Part shown: positions 26,316 through 35,700 of the stretch, in pieces
Layout of the letters: each line of letters starts with the position of its first letter
Numbering within the stretch: the first letter of the stretch is position 1
Program-made: the position numbers and the translations under genes
DNA from: Hufsiella arboris
GTDB lineage: Bacteria; Bacteroidota; Bacteroidia; Sphingobacteriales; Sphingobacteriaceae
NCBI RefSeq assembly: GCF_009834875.1
Contig: NZ_WVHT01000003.1
Span: 434,001-498,000 of the forward strand
Direction: 5' to 3'
DNA length: 64,000 bases
Notes under the pieces: generated by a model
What the model saw: only the letters and a program-made list of their open reading frames with translations
What the model was told of the DNA's origin: nothing
Databases searched by the model: none

Positions 26316-26362
26316 ATATGAAACAAAAATGGCAGCTTATCGGCTGCCATTTTTGCTTCATA
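26316..26362. terminator. Long bidirectional terminator between the M1 peptidase gene and lspA
   Basis: A 12-base perfect stem AAAAATGGCAGC/GCTGCCATTTTT with a 6-base loop is extended, after a 2-base bulge, by ATATGAA/TTCATAT. A/T tracts serve both convergent genes. The outer arm reaches the lspA stop codon. Confidence 0.85.
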
Positions 26363-27013
26363 TTATTCTTCTATCACTTCGTTATTCAGAAAAACTTCTT
26401 CTTTCTTTTCTTCCTTAAAGTAATGCTTTTGGAATATTAGTATTAAGATCACTCCAACTGAAATAGCGGCATCGGCGATGTTAAAAACAGGCCTGAAAAA
26501 CTCGAAGTCCTGGCCTCCCCAAACCGGCACCCATTGCGGAAATATTCCTTGTAAAATCGGAAAATAGAACATATCTACTACTTTTCCGTGAAACAAGCCG
26601 GCATAACCACCACCCGGAGGAAATAGCTTAGCAGGTTGAAAGAAATTACTTTCGCTAAATAACAACCCATAAAAAGTTGAATCGATAATATTTCCCAGTG
26701 CACCAGCGAAAATAAGGGCCACGTTCAAAACAAGCCCCCGATGATATTTCTTTTTCACGAGGTAGACAACACCATAACCTATTCCGCAAACGGCGGCAAT
26801 ACGAAACAATGTCAGGAATAACTTTCCAGCATCACCACCAAACTCCATCCCAAAGGCCATTCCATTATTTTCGGTAAAATGTATAATAAACCAGTTACCG
26901 GCTATTTTATACTCCTGCCCGAGGGACATGTTAAGTTTAATCCAAAACTTTAAAAGCTGGTCGGCCAATAAAACCAAAAATACTGCAAGCGCAGGCTTAG
27001 TATAACCTTTCAT
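26363..27013 (-). CDS. lspA: Lipoprotein signal peptidase (signal peptidase II)
   Basis: Aspartyl protease of the inner membrane that removes signal peptides from diacylated prolipoproteins. The conserved blocks are LLADQLLKFWIK, FTENNGMAFG, the first catalytic Asp in GALGNIIDS and the second in FNIADAAISVG. Between the two Asp the protein has a roughly 50-residue insertion, which I believe is characteristic of Bacteroidota LspA, giving 216 residues. The start is ATG 27013, sharing one base with the stop of the upstream DksA-like gene (TGATG), a translational-coupling arrangement. The alternative TTG one codon earlier is less likely. Third gene of ileS-dksA-like-lspA. Confidence 0.95.
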   Translation of the reverse strand: MKGYTKPALAVFLVLLADQLLKFWIKLNMSLGQEYKIAGNWFIIHFTENNGMAFGMEFGGDAGKLFLTLFRIAAVCGIGYGVVYLVKKKYHRGLVLNVALIFAGALGNIIDSTFYGLLFSESNFFQPAKLFPPGGGYAGLFHGKVVDMFYFPILQGIFPQWVPVWGGQDFEFFRPVFNIADAAISVGVILILIFQKHYFKEEKKEEVFLNNEVIEE

Positions 27014-27399
27014 CAAGATTGCTTCAATTTAGCTTCCATGCTAAGGGTTGTATGCGGAACGGCACGTAACCTTTCTTTCGGGATCAGCTTACCTGTTTCG
27101 CGGCATACTCCGTACGTTTTGTTCTCGATACGAACCAAAGCTGCTTCCAGGTTGTCGATAAATTTACGCTGGCGTGCAGCTAACTGATTGATCTGCTCTT
27201 TTTCGAGCGTCGCAGAACCATCTTCGAGCGTCTTGTAGGTTCCGGCAGTATCGTCGGTACCGTTTACATTTGGATTACTTAGTGATTGCGTTAATGATCC
27301 AAGCTCTTCACGAGCAGTGCGCATCTTGTCAAGAATAATTTCTTTAAATTCCTGTAACTCTGCATCAGAGTACCTTGTTTTTTCGTTATTAGTCTCCAT
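27013..27399 (-). CDS. TraR/DksA-family zinc-finger-type regulator
   Basis: DksA-like protein (128 residues) expected to bind RNA polymerase through its secondary channel. The N-terminal helical hairpin spans roughly residues 10-95 (ELQEFKEIILDKMRTAREEL ... INQLAARQRKFIDNLEAALVRI). It is followed by the C-terminal YGVCRETGKLIPKERLRAVPHTT. Only one cysteine of the usual four-cysteine zinc finger remains, so this is the zinc-independent form common in Bacteroidota. It sits one base after ileS and overlaps lspA, an arrangement I recall as conserved in the phylum. Confidence 0.93.
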   Translation of the reverse strand: METNNEKTRYSDAELQEFKEIILDKMRTAREELGSLTQSLSNPNVNGTDDTAGTYKTLEDGSATLEKEQINQLAARQRKFIDNLEAALVRIENKTYGVCRETGKLIPKERLRAVPHTTLSMEAKLKQS

Positions 27400-27400
27400 T

Positions 27401-30400
27401 TTAAGCTTTCGTTATAAAAATAGCAAGTTCAGAGCCATCTATCTCAACCTTGTTTCCCTGATTAAGGTTATCGTCAAGCTCAAATGAGTTTGCCAAGATT
27501 TCGGCGCAAATATATTGTAAATTATTTCTTACCGCTTCAGCAATGTAAGGATTATTGCTAGTTCTGACCGTGATTTTATCCGTCACTTCCAGCCCATTTT
27601 CTTTGCGTAAATTCTGAACCCTATTTATCACCTCCCTTGCTATTCCTTCTTGTTTTAATTCATTGGTGATGGTAACATCTAAAGCCACAGTTAGTTTGCC
27701 TAAATTTGCAACCTGCCACCCTGGAACATCCTCTGCGATGATTTCCACATCTTCCAATCCAATTGAGTAAGCGTTGTTCAATATCGCGATAGAACCTTCG
27801 GCTTCGAGGAATTGAATATTTTCCTGACTAAAGGCATTAATCGCCTCACCGACAGCTTTCATATCCTTCCCAACTTTTTTACCAAGGGTTTTAAAATTCG
27901 GTTTTATCTTTTTCTTAATGATTCCCGATGTGTCAGTTATGTAGTCAATCTGCTTGATATTCGTTTCCGAAAGTATCAGGTCTTTAATTGTTTCGACCTT
28001 CTGATGAAAAGAATTGTCGAGCACCGGAAGCAGAATTTTGTTTAATGGCTGCCGAACATTAATGCCTATCTTTTTCCGGAGCGATAAAACCAGCGAGGAG
28101 ATATCCTGGGCAAGAGCCATTCGTTCTTCCAGGTTTTTATCGACCAGTTCGGTGTGATACAGCGGATAATCGGCCAGGTGCACAGATTGTGACTGGTCTT
28201 TGCCGGTGGCAGCATTCAAATCCTGGAACAACCTGTCGCTAAAGAAAGGAGCAATTGGCGACATTAATTTGGCTATCGTATCCAAACAGGTGTAAAGTGT
28301 CTGGTATGCCGAAATTTTATCTTCTGTATAATCACCTTTCCAAAAACGGCGACGGCATAATCTTACATACCAGTTGCTTAAATGCTCATCCACGAAATTC
28401 TGGATAGCACGGGCAGCTTTAGTTGGCTCGAAATCCGCATAAAAGGCATCAACCTCCTTGCTTAAGGTATTTAACAACGAGATGATCCAGCGATCAATTT
28501 CCGGGCGCTTTGCAAGCGCAATATCTGCTTCCTTATATTCAAATCCGTCGATATTCGCGTAAAGTGCGAAAAAAGCATAGGTATTATAAAGTGTTCCGAA
28601 AAATTTACGACGCACTTCATCCAGGCCTTCGATGTTAAATTTCAGGTTATCCCAAGGCGAAGCATTGCTGATCATATACCAGCGGGTGGCATCAGCGCTA
28701 TACTGATCAATAGTTGAAAAAGGATCGACGGCATTACCAAGACGTTTCGACATTTTGTTGCCGTTTTTATCAAGCACCAGGCCGTTCGAAACCACATTTT
28801 TAAATGCTACACCCGGATTTCCTACGTTCGAATTAACGACTTTTATCTCGTCGCTTGTTTCGCTTAACATTACTGCGATTGCATGCAGCGTAAAAAACCA
28901 GCCACGTGTCTGATCAACTCCTTCAGCTATAAAGTCCGCAGGATAAGCGTTCTCGAATTCCTGTTTATTTTCAAAAGGAAAATGCCATTGCGCGTATGGC
29001 ATGGCTCCTGAATCAAACCAAACGTCGATCAGATCCGGTTCGCGGAACATTTTTTTGCCGGTTGATGAAACCAATACTACATCATCAACATACGGGCGGT
29101 GCAGATCTTCAATCTTGAAAGAAGATTCCATAAATCCGGCATCCACCGATTTAGCTATTGCTGTATTAAGTTCTGCTATCGAACCGATACAAATTTCTTC
29201 AGAACCGTCTTCCGTGCGCCAGATTGGCAACGGTGTGCCCCAATAACGGGAACGTGATAAATTCCAGTCGACTAAATTTTCGAGCCAATTACCAAAACGG
29301 CCGGTTCCTGTAGCTTCAGGTTTCCAGTTTATGGTTTTATTAAGCTCGACCATTTTTTCTTTTACCGCGGTTGTTTTAATAAACCAGCTATCCAGCGGAT
29401 AATAAAGAACCGGTTTATCAGTACGCCAGCAGTGTGGGTAACTGTGTTCGTACTTTTTAACGTCGAATGCTTTATTGTCTTCTTTTAACTTGATGGCGAT
29501 AAGAACATCGGTTCCCTTAAAATCCGGCGACTGGCGTTCCTCATCACTGTAATACTCTTCCTTCACAAAACGGCCGGCGAAATCGGTTACTTCTTTAACG
29601 AACCGCCCCTGACGGTCGACAAGCGGGTATTCATTTCCTTTTTCATCAGTCACCATTACTGAAGGTACGCCGTTCTCACGGGCGGCACGAAAGTCGTCAG
29701 CGCCATAAACCGAAGCCGTATGAACGATTCCCGTTCCATCTTCTGTGGTAACGAAGTCTGCAGGAATAACACGAAACGCATTCTTTTCCAGGTTTTCATT
29801 CGTTACATAAGGCATTAACTGGAAATAACGTAGGCCAACCAGGTCGGCACCGGTAAACTCGGCAGCGATCTCCCACGGTATCAATTTATCGCCGGGCTTA
29901 TAATCCTGAAACGATGCGTTTTGGGCCTCAGCTTTAAAATATTTTCCAACCAACGTTTTGGCCAACACCACACTTACCGGCAAAAAAGTGTATTGATTGA
30001 ACGTGCGGATTTTCACATATTCAATTTTTTCGCCTATGGCAAGAGCACAGTTTGACGGCAATGTCCATGGAGTAGTTGTCCAGGCAAGGATTGTTGTATC
30101 TTCAGCCTCGTTTTGAAACAACTGGGAAATTAAAGGATGAACCTGATCTGGCTTGATTCGAAACTCCGCAACGATCGAGGTATCCTTAACCATCTTATAG
30201 GTCCCCGGCTGATTTAACTCATGCGAACTTAATCCCGTTCCCGCAGCTGGCGAAAATGGCTGAACAGTATAGCCCTTATAAAGCAGGCCCTTGCTGTAAA
30301 GCTGTTTCAATATCCACCAGAGTGTTTCAATATACTCGTTTTCGTAAGTCACATATGGATTTTCAAGATCGACCCAATAACCCATTTTCTCGGTTAAGTC

Positions 30401-30793
30401 ATTCCAAACGTCCGTATATTTCATCACTTCTTTACGACACGCAGCGTTATAATCTTCAACAGATATTTTTTTTCCGATATCGTCTTTAGTGATTCCTAAT
30501 GTTTTTTCTACAGCCAGCTCAATAGGAAGGCCATGTGTATCCCAGCCACCTTTACGTTTAACCTGGAAACCTTTCAAAGTTTTATAGCGGCAAAAAATGT
30601 CTTTAATGGAACGCGCCATCACATGGTGGATGCCGGGCATTCCATTTGCCGAAGGCGGGCCTTCGTAAAATGTATATGGCCTGGATGATGGGCGGTTTAA
30701 TACGCTTTTTTCAAAGATTTTATTTTCCTTCCAGTACTCAAGTATGTCTTTACCTATCTGAGATAGGTTTAGTTGCTTATATTCTTTATACAT
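27401..30793 (-). CDS. ileS: Isoleucyl-tRNA synthetase
   Basis: Class I aminoacyl-tRNA synthetase charging tRNA-Ile. The 1130-residue protein has the HIGH-equivalent GIHHVMARS (near residue 55) and the editing domain with TTPWTLPSNCALAIG. KMSKRLGNAVDP appears near 690, as does the WFDSGAMPYAQWH block, and the anticodon-binding domain follows. The length and the extended C-terminal region place it with the larger IleS type (eukaryote-like type 2). The CP1 editing pocket appears intact. A TAAATTTG -7 box lies on the minus strand (plus 30824-30831), 31 bases before the ATG; no good -33 box. Confidence 0.97.
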   Translation of the reverse strand: MYKEYKQLNLSQIGKDILEYWKENKIFEKSVLNRPSSRPYTFYEGPPSANGMPGIHHVMARSIKDIFCRYKTLKGFQVKRKGGWDTHGLPIELAVEKTLGITKDDIGKKISVEDYNAACRKEVMKYTDVWNDLTEKMGYWVDLENPYVTYENEYIETLWWILKQLYSKGLLYKGYTVQPFSPAAGTGLSSHELNQPGTYKMVKDTSIVAEFRIKPDQVHPLISQLFQNEAEDTTILAWTTTPWTLPSNCALAIGEKIEYVKIRTFNQYTFLPVSVVLAKTLVGKYFKAEAQNASFQDYKPGDKLIPWEIAAEFTGADLVGLRYFQLMPYVTNENLEKNAFRVIPADFVTTEDGTGIVHTASVYGADDFRAARENGVPSVMVTDEKGNEYPLVDRQGRFVKEVTDFAGRFVKEEYYSDEERQSPDFKGTDVLIAIKLKEDNKAFDVKKYEHSYPHCWRTDKPVLYYPLDSWFIKTTAVKEKMVELNKTINWKPEATGTGRFGNWLENLVDWNLSRSRYWGTPLPIWRTEDGSEEICIGSIAELNTAIAKSVDAGFMESSFKIEDLHRPYVDDVVLVSSTGKKMFREPDLIDVWFDSGAMPYAQWHFPFENKQEFENAYPADFIAEGVDQTRGWFFTLHAIAVMLSETSDEIKVVNSNVGNPGVAFKNVVSNGLVLDKNGNKMSKRLGNAVDPFSTIDQYSADATRWYMISNASPWDNLKFNIEGLDEVRRKFFGTLYNTYAFFALYANIDGFEYKEADIALAKRPEIDRWIISLLNTLSKEVDAFYADFEPTKAARAIQNFVDEHLSNWYVRLCRRRFWKGDYTEDKISAYQTLYTCLDTIAKLMSPIAPFFSDRLFQDLNAATGKDQSQSVHLADYPLYHTELVDKNLEERMALAQDISSLVLSLRKKIGINVRQPLNKILLPVLDNSFHQKVETIKDLILSETNIKQIDYITDTSGIIKKKIKPNFKTLGKKVGKDMKAVGEAINAFSQENIQFLEAEGSIAILNNAYSIGLEDVEIIAEDVPGWQVANLGKLTVALDVTITNELKQEGIAREVINRVQNLRKENGLEVTDKITVRTSNNPYIAEAVRNNLQYICAEILANSFELDDNLNQGNKVEIDGSELAIFITKA

Positions 30794-31043
30794 CAGCGCT
30801 TTAGCTCTCCAAAATTAAGGTTGCAAATTTAGGTGTTTTGTGTTAAAAAAAGATGCATATATCCAGGTTAGCAAATCTTTTGACTTTTATGCCAGATGTA
30901 GCTTCATTACGTTTGAGGCTCAGTCCTAAGACAATCCAGCCGATACATCATTGATTGTTATGAAAACAAGAATTAAAATTTCTTAATTTGCTTTGTGGCC
31001 GAAACAGTTCATCTTTTGTTTGGTTAGAACTTAAAATCATAAA

Positions 31044-31298
31044 ATGCTGGTACGAAATAAATATATGCGTTGGGGAATATGGTTATTGATAGCCGGAGTT
31101 CTGCTTGTTCTGCTGGGTGAATATTTAAAAACACAAGATACCTGGTACGGTGGTGCGCTAACACTAGGCGTTGTATTATTTATTGCAGGCTTTGTGCTTT
31201 TCTTTTACAGCTTGTTACGTAAGATCGATCGGCGTTCTTTGCTAAGAGAGCGCCGGGTTGAACAGCAGAAAAACGATTCAGAAGGAATTAATCCCTAA
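31044..31298 (+). CDS. Small two-span membrane protein (84 aa)
   Basis: Not a named family that I can identify. It has two hydrophobic helices at about 10-26 (GIWLLIAGVLLVLLGEY) and 36-57 (GALTLGVVLFIAGFVLFFYSLL). A strongly basic segment RKIDRRSLLRERRVEQQ follows, then a polar tail. Both ends are probably cytoplasmic. It is the first gene of a run with dgkA (10-base gap) and recO. The 250 bases between this gene and ileS contain the ileS -7 box; I see nothing else there. Confidence 0.78.
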   Translation: MLVRNKYMRWGIWLLIAGVLLVLLGEYLKTQDTWYGGALTLGVVLFIAGFVLFFYSLLRKIDRRSLLRERRVEQQKNDSEGINP

Positions 31299-31308
31299 TT
31301 TTTAAAAC

Positions 31309-31659
31309 TTGATCAAAAAAATTTTAATGGGATTTGTTTACGCGGCTAAAGGGATTTCTTACGCGTTTAAAAGCCAGGTAAATTTCAAGATTGAGATTTT
31401 TATCGCTCTCGCAGCAATCATTATTTCATTCATTCTTAAGATTAGCTTTCACGAATTTTTGTGGATTATATTATCAATAGCCATTGTTTTAATTGCTGAA
31501 CTGTTAAATACAGCCATTGAAATTCTCGTCGATTTTGTCTCACCCGGTTACCACGAAAAAGCCGGGCGAATAAAAGATATATCTGCAGGACTGGTACTTG
31601 TTGCCGCCATCGCGTCAGCCTGCATTGGCGCTTTCATTTTTTTGCCAAAGTTATTTTAA
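31309..31659 (+). CDS. Diacylglycerol kinase / undecaprenol kinase family membrane protein
   Basis: DgkA-type integral-membrane kinase of 116 residues with three helices. The family core is visible as GISYAFKSQVNFKIEIFIAL and the catalytic stretch IAELLNTAIEILVDFVSPGYH followed by KAGRIKDISAGLVL. It is expected to phosphorylate undecaprenol or diacylglycerol; Gram-negative members recycle diacylglycerol while Gram-positive-type members act on undecaprenol, and the sequence alone does not settle which. The start is TTG at 31309 (MIKKILMGF); the first ATG at 31327 would trim the amphipathic N-terminus. Confidence 0.9.
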   Translation: MIKKILMGFVYAAKGISYAFKSQVNFKIEIFIALAAIIISFILKISFHEFLWIILSIAIVLIAELLNTAIEILVDFVSPGYHEKAGRIKDISAGLVLVAAIASACIGAFIFLPKLF

Positions 31660-31660
31660 C

Positions 31661-32386
31661 ATGCTGCATAAAACCCGTGGCATCGTTTTCAAAACTACCG
31701 ATTACTCTGAGAGCAGCGTCGTTGTGCAAATTTTTACGGAAAAATTCGGGTTGCAATCGTACCTAATAAACGGCGTAAAAAAAAGTAAAAGCAAAATCAG
31801 GTATAACATGTTGCAGCCACTTCATTTACTGGACATGGTTGTATACAACAAACCGACGGGAAATATCCAACGGGTTGCCGAACTCAAAAACGATCCCGTA
31901 TTTCAAACCATTCCGTACGATATTATTAAAAGTTCACTAGCGATGTTTCTGAATGAAATGCTCTATAAAAGCGTCAAACAGCAATCAGCCGATGAACAGT
32001 TGTTTGAATACTTGTACACTTCGATTCATCTACTAGATAGAACAGAATCCGGGCTTCAAAATTTTCACCTGTATTTTTTGCTTCGGCTGACCAGGCACCT
32101 GGGCTTTTTTCCTGACCTTACTTTGGCCGGTAAGGCAAACTATTTTGACCTTAAGGACGGGGCTTTTACCGCCCATCCTTCTTCGCATAGTTTTGTATTG
32201 CAACAGCCGCACACCGGTTATTGGGCAGCGTTATTATCGCATAGCTTCGACAAGCTACACACAATAAAAATTGCCAATGCAGACCGCAGGGTTTTACTTT
32301 CAAAACTTATAGATTATTACCGCCTGCATGTAGAGAACATGGGCGAAATCAAATCTTTACAAGTTTTAGAAGAGATATTGAGTTAG
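31661..32386 (+). CDS. recO: DNA repair protein RecO
   Basis: RecO of the RecFOR pathway, which loads RecA on SSB-covered DNA. The protein starts MLHKTRGIVFKTTDYSESS, the standard OB-fold opening, with LQSYLINGVKKSKSK (two short blocks) following. The helical C-terminal domain lacks the CxxC zinc motif seen in some RecO proteins. The open frame extends 21 codons upstream into dgkA, but the ATG at 31661, one base after the dgkA stop, gives the family N-terminus and 241 residues. Its last 4 bases overlap the convergent receiver-protein gene. Confidence 0.94.
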   Translation: MLHKTRGIVFKTTDYSESSVVVQIFTEKFGLQSYLINGVKKSKSKIRYNMLQPLHLLDMVVYNKPTGNIQRVAELKNDPVFQTIPYDIIKSSLAMFLNEMLYKSVKQQSADEQLFEYLYTSIHLLDRTESGLQNFHLYFLLRLTRHLGFFPDLTLAGKANYFDLKDGAFTAHPSSHSFVLQQPHTGYWAALLSHSFDKLHTIKIANADRRVLLSKLIDYYRLHVENMGEIKSLQVLEEILS

Positions 32387-32748
32387 TCGTGTACCAGCAC
32401 GCTGTTTATTTTACTTTCGAGCTCCTGTATATCAAAAGGTTTCGGCAAAAATGTGTCAGCACCGGCTTGTTGCGCAAGTGTGTGAATATCGTTGTTGGCT
32501 GAAAAATAAACCACGGGAATTTGTTTTAAATCTGCTTCATTTTTCAAGGCTCTCGTCGCCACAATTCCGCCTGTATCCGGAATCCAGTTATCCATTAATA
32601 TCACATTAGGAGCAATGTCACGAACACGCTTCACAATGTCATTACAGTTTTCGGATGTAAAAACTTCCCACCCCTGTTCAGATAGTATATAACTGCATAT
32701 AGAAAGTATGTCTATATCGTCATCAAAAATAAGTATGCGGTTTGCCAT
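32383..32748 (-). CDS. Single-domain response regulator (receiver only)
   Basis: A 121-residue CheY-like receiver with no output domain. The acidic pocket is IFDDDID at the N-terminus, the phospho-acceptor Asp is in NVILMDNWIPDTGG, the switch Ser in VVYFSAN and the conserved Lys in FLPKPFD. It starts 9 bases after the giant kinase and is the last gene of the light-signalling cassette, so it is the natural phospho-acceptor of that kinase. Having no DNA-binding domain, it must act by protein contact or relay. Confidence 0.92.
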   Translation of the reverse strand: MANRILIFDDDIDILSICSYILSEQGWEVFTSENCNDIVKRVRDIAPNVILMDNWIPDTGGIVATRALKNEADLKQIPVVYFSANNDIHTLAQQAGADTFLPKPFDIQELESKINSVLVHD

Positions 32749-32757
32749 TATGTCTAT

Positions 32758-35700
32758 TTAGTTCTCAAGCTCGTTTCGTCCAAACGATTGAATTTGTATT
32801 GCCTGAGTTATTGCATTATCGCCAATTGGTATTGTAAACCAAAAAGTGGACCCTTTCCCCTCATTACTTTCTACACCGATCTTTCCGCCATGGCGTTCAA
32901 CAATCTCAGCGCAAATGTATAATCCCAAACCTAACCCAGAAAATTTTTGAGAAGATTCCTGAACCCGGAAAAATCTGTCAAAAATGTATGGTAGCTTGTC
33001 GGTCGGTATTCCAATCCCGAAATCTGTAACAGCGATTTTTAAATAATTGTTTTCGGGTTTTATATTTAAAATGATTTTTTTTGAGTCGGGCGAATATTTA
33101 ACGGCATTGGACAAGAAATTAATTATTACCTGCTCCAAGCGATGCTTATCGGCAGTTATATCAGCGTCAGCATCTCCTTCTATCGAAAATTCGTAATGCT
33201 CTGCCGTAACTTTGACCTGATCAAGGCAATCCATTATAACCGGTTTAAGTTTAAAATCTGACAAGTTAAGTTTCATTTTGCCGGCCTGGATCTTTGTCAC
33301 GTCGAGCAAATCTTCAATTAAACCAGTAAGTTTATCAACCTGCGAGTTAGCTTTTTCGATGAAATGATTTACCTGCCTGAGATCCCCATTCTTTTTTGTT
33401 AAACGCTCAACTATCTGTAAAGAAGCCTTCATACTGGTGATCGGAGTTTTCAGCTCATGGCTTGCGATACTCATAAATTCATCCTTCTTTCTCATTAAAA
33501 GCTTGGTAGCCTGCTGAGCCATTTCCTGCTCGGTAATGTCTGTGAAACTGCCAATGTAACCCTGGAAATTAGGATCGAATACCGGGTTGCTTTGGGCAAG
33601 CACCCATCTGTAAATACCGTCCTTACGTCGAAGTCTGAACTTTGACCGATAAACGATATGCTGTTCAAACGCCCTTTTAAATTTTTCGGTTTCAATTCCA
33701 CGATCATCCTGGTGATAACTTGCCCAAAAAGCCGAACCAAGGCTATCTTCAAAAGAAATACCGGTAAAATCAATCCACGGTTTGTTTACATAGGTTAAAC
33801 ATTGATTCTCATCAATCTTCCAGATCATAAATGGCGTTTGATCTGCAAGTTGTCTGAAACTCTCGCCAGTTATCTTCAATGCTTCGGTGATGATTTTTTG
33901 ATCATGAAAATCCGTACTTGTCCCCACCCACATAGAAACCATTGTCGTCTCGTCCTTTTGCAATATAGCACGCGTAATGTGCCAGCGGTATTTTCCGTCA
34001 GCAGCAAGCAAACGGTGCTCAACTTCATAGTTTGTGCCGGTTTGTACTGCGTTTTCCCAGCTATCTAATGTTTTTTGAAGATCATCAGAGTGAATTATCG
34101 TTACCCAGCTATCACCCAAAAGCTTATCTAGATTTAAGCCCGTATATTTTAAAAAGGTATCGTTATAATAATCGACAAACCCTGTTTCTGTAGCGGTCCA
34201 GATTTTTTGTGAAATTGAATTTGCCAGGTATTGAAACCGCTTTTGCAATGATGCTTCTTTTCGCTGCATCTGCTTTTGTTCGGTGATGTCAATTATATAT
34301 GTTACGTTAGCTTTTGATTCTTCATTGAGCACAGTAGCCCCGAGCATCACATCTATGCGGCTTCCGTCTTTCCGAAAATATTGCTTCTCAAACGGAGGGC
34401 AAACTCCTGTGGTTTCAAGCAACATAACAGCGTGTTCAGATGCTGGTATAAATTCTTTCGGTGTAATATTTTCCCAGTTTAGGCTGCCGTCTTCAAGCTC
34501 CTGCCGTGTATATCCCAGCATATTCAACAGCACGTCGTTACATTCAACTATTTGCCCGTTTACTTTGGTAAACGCCATACCAATGAGATTCGATTCAAAC
34601 ACGCGCCTGAACTGAAGCTCACTGGTATGAAGCTTCATTTCAGTTTCCTTTAGCTTGGAGATATCAAGCATTGAGCCTATCATCCTAAAAGGCGTTCCGA
34701 ATTCATCATGTGAAATAAGGGCCCGGTCGAGAATAACGAGGTAATTCCCGCTAGCGGTCTGAAAACGGAACTCTTGCTCCCATTTGTTCTGCCCGTTATT
34801 TATCGTTGCGTTGAGGTTCTCTAACACTTTTGGTCTGTCGTCCGGGTGAATTTTGCTCCTCCAAAAAGCGAATGTCTTAATTTGATCCGTATCCTCATAT
34901 CCAAAAATTGAATTGAAGCGCTGGCTCCACCAGGTGGTATTATTGGTTAGATCACGATCCCAGATAACTTCGTTGGTTGCCTGCGAAACCATTATGAAAC
35001 GCTCCTGGCTTTTTACCAGCTCCTGCGTCCGATCGGTTACACGTGTTTCCAAATCCTGATTCAGTACTTTCAAGCTTTCACGTGCCGAAATCAGTTCGTT
35101 ATAATTTTTCCTTAAACGCTGTTCTGCAACCCTGCGCTGCGTAACATCTGTTAGCGTTGCCACGAAACCATCCAGCATTTTAACCGCAACCAATTCAAAC
35201 CATTTTCCCACACTGCCAAGGCTTATTTCACCCTGATACGGTTCATTCTTCTCTACGACTTTAACATAGTGCTCAAACAGCCCGTTAACTGTAAGTTCCG
35301 AAACGTCATTTTTTAGTTTGATATTATCGTTATCTGGTAAAAACTCCTTAGATGCTTCATTGCTGGTCACCAGCCTGAAATCGACTATTTTATTTTCGTG
35401 GTTGCGAATGCTTTCCAATACCAACACGCCACTCACGCTAGCGTTAAACACTGAATTAACGATGTTATTAAGCTGTTTTATCTGACTAACGTCGACAAAG
35501 GTGACAACAAGTCCGTCGATTGATTTATCCTGACGGACATAAGGCATAATGCGCATAATGCTTGCCTTTCCATCAGGAAGATTGATCTCACGCTCGATTT
35601 CCTTTCCTGTCTGCTGAACGTTTTTAATATCCTCGGTAAAATCTTCCGACTTAATATTATTTGAAATGTGGCTAATCGGCCGACCAATATCCGACTCGAT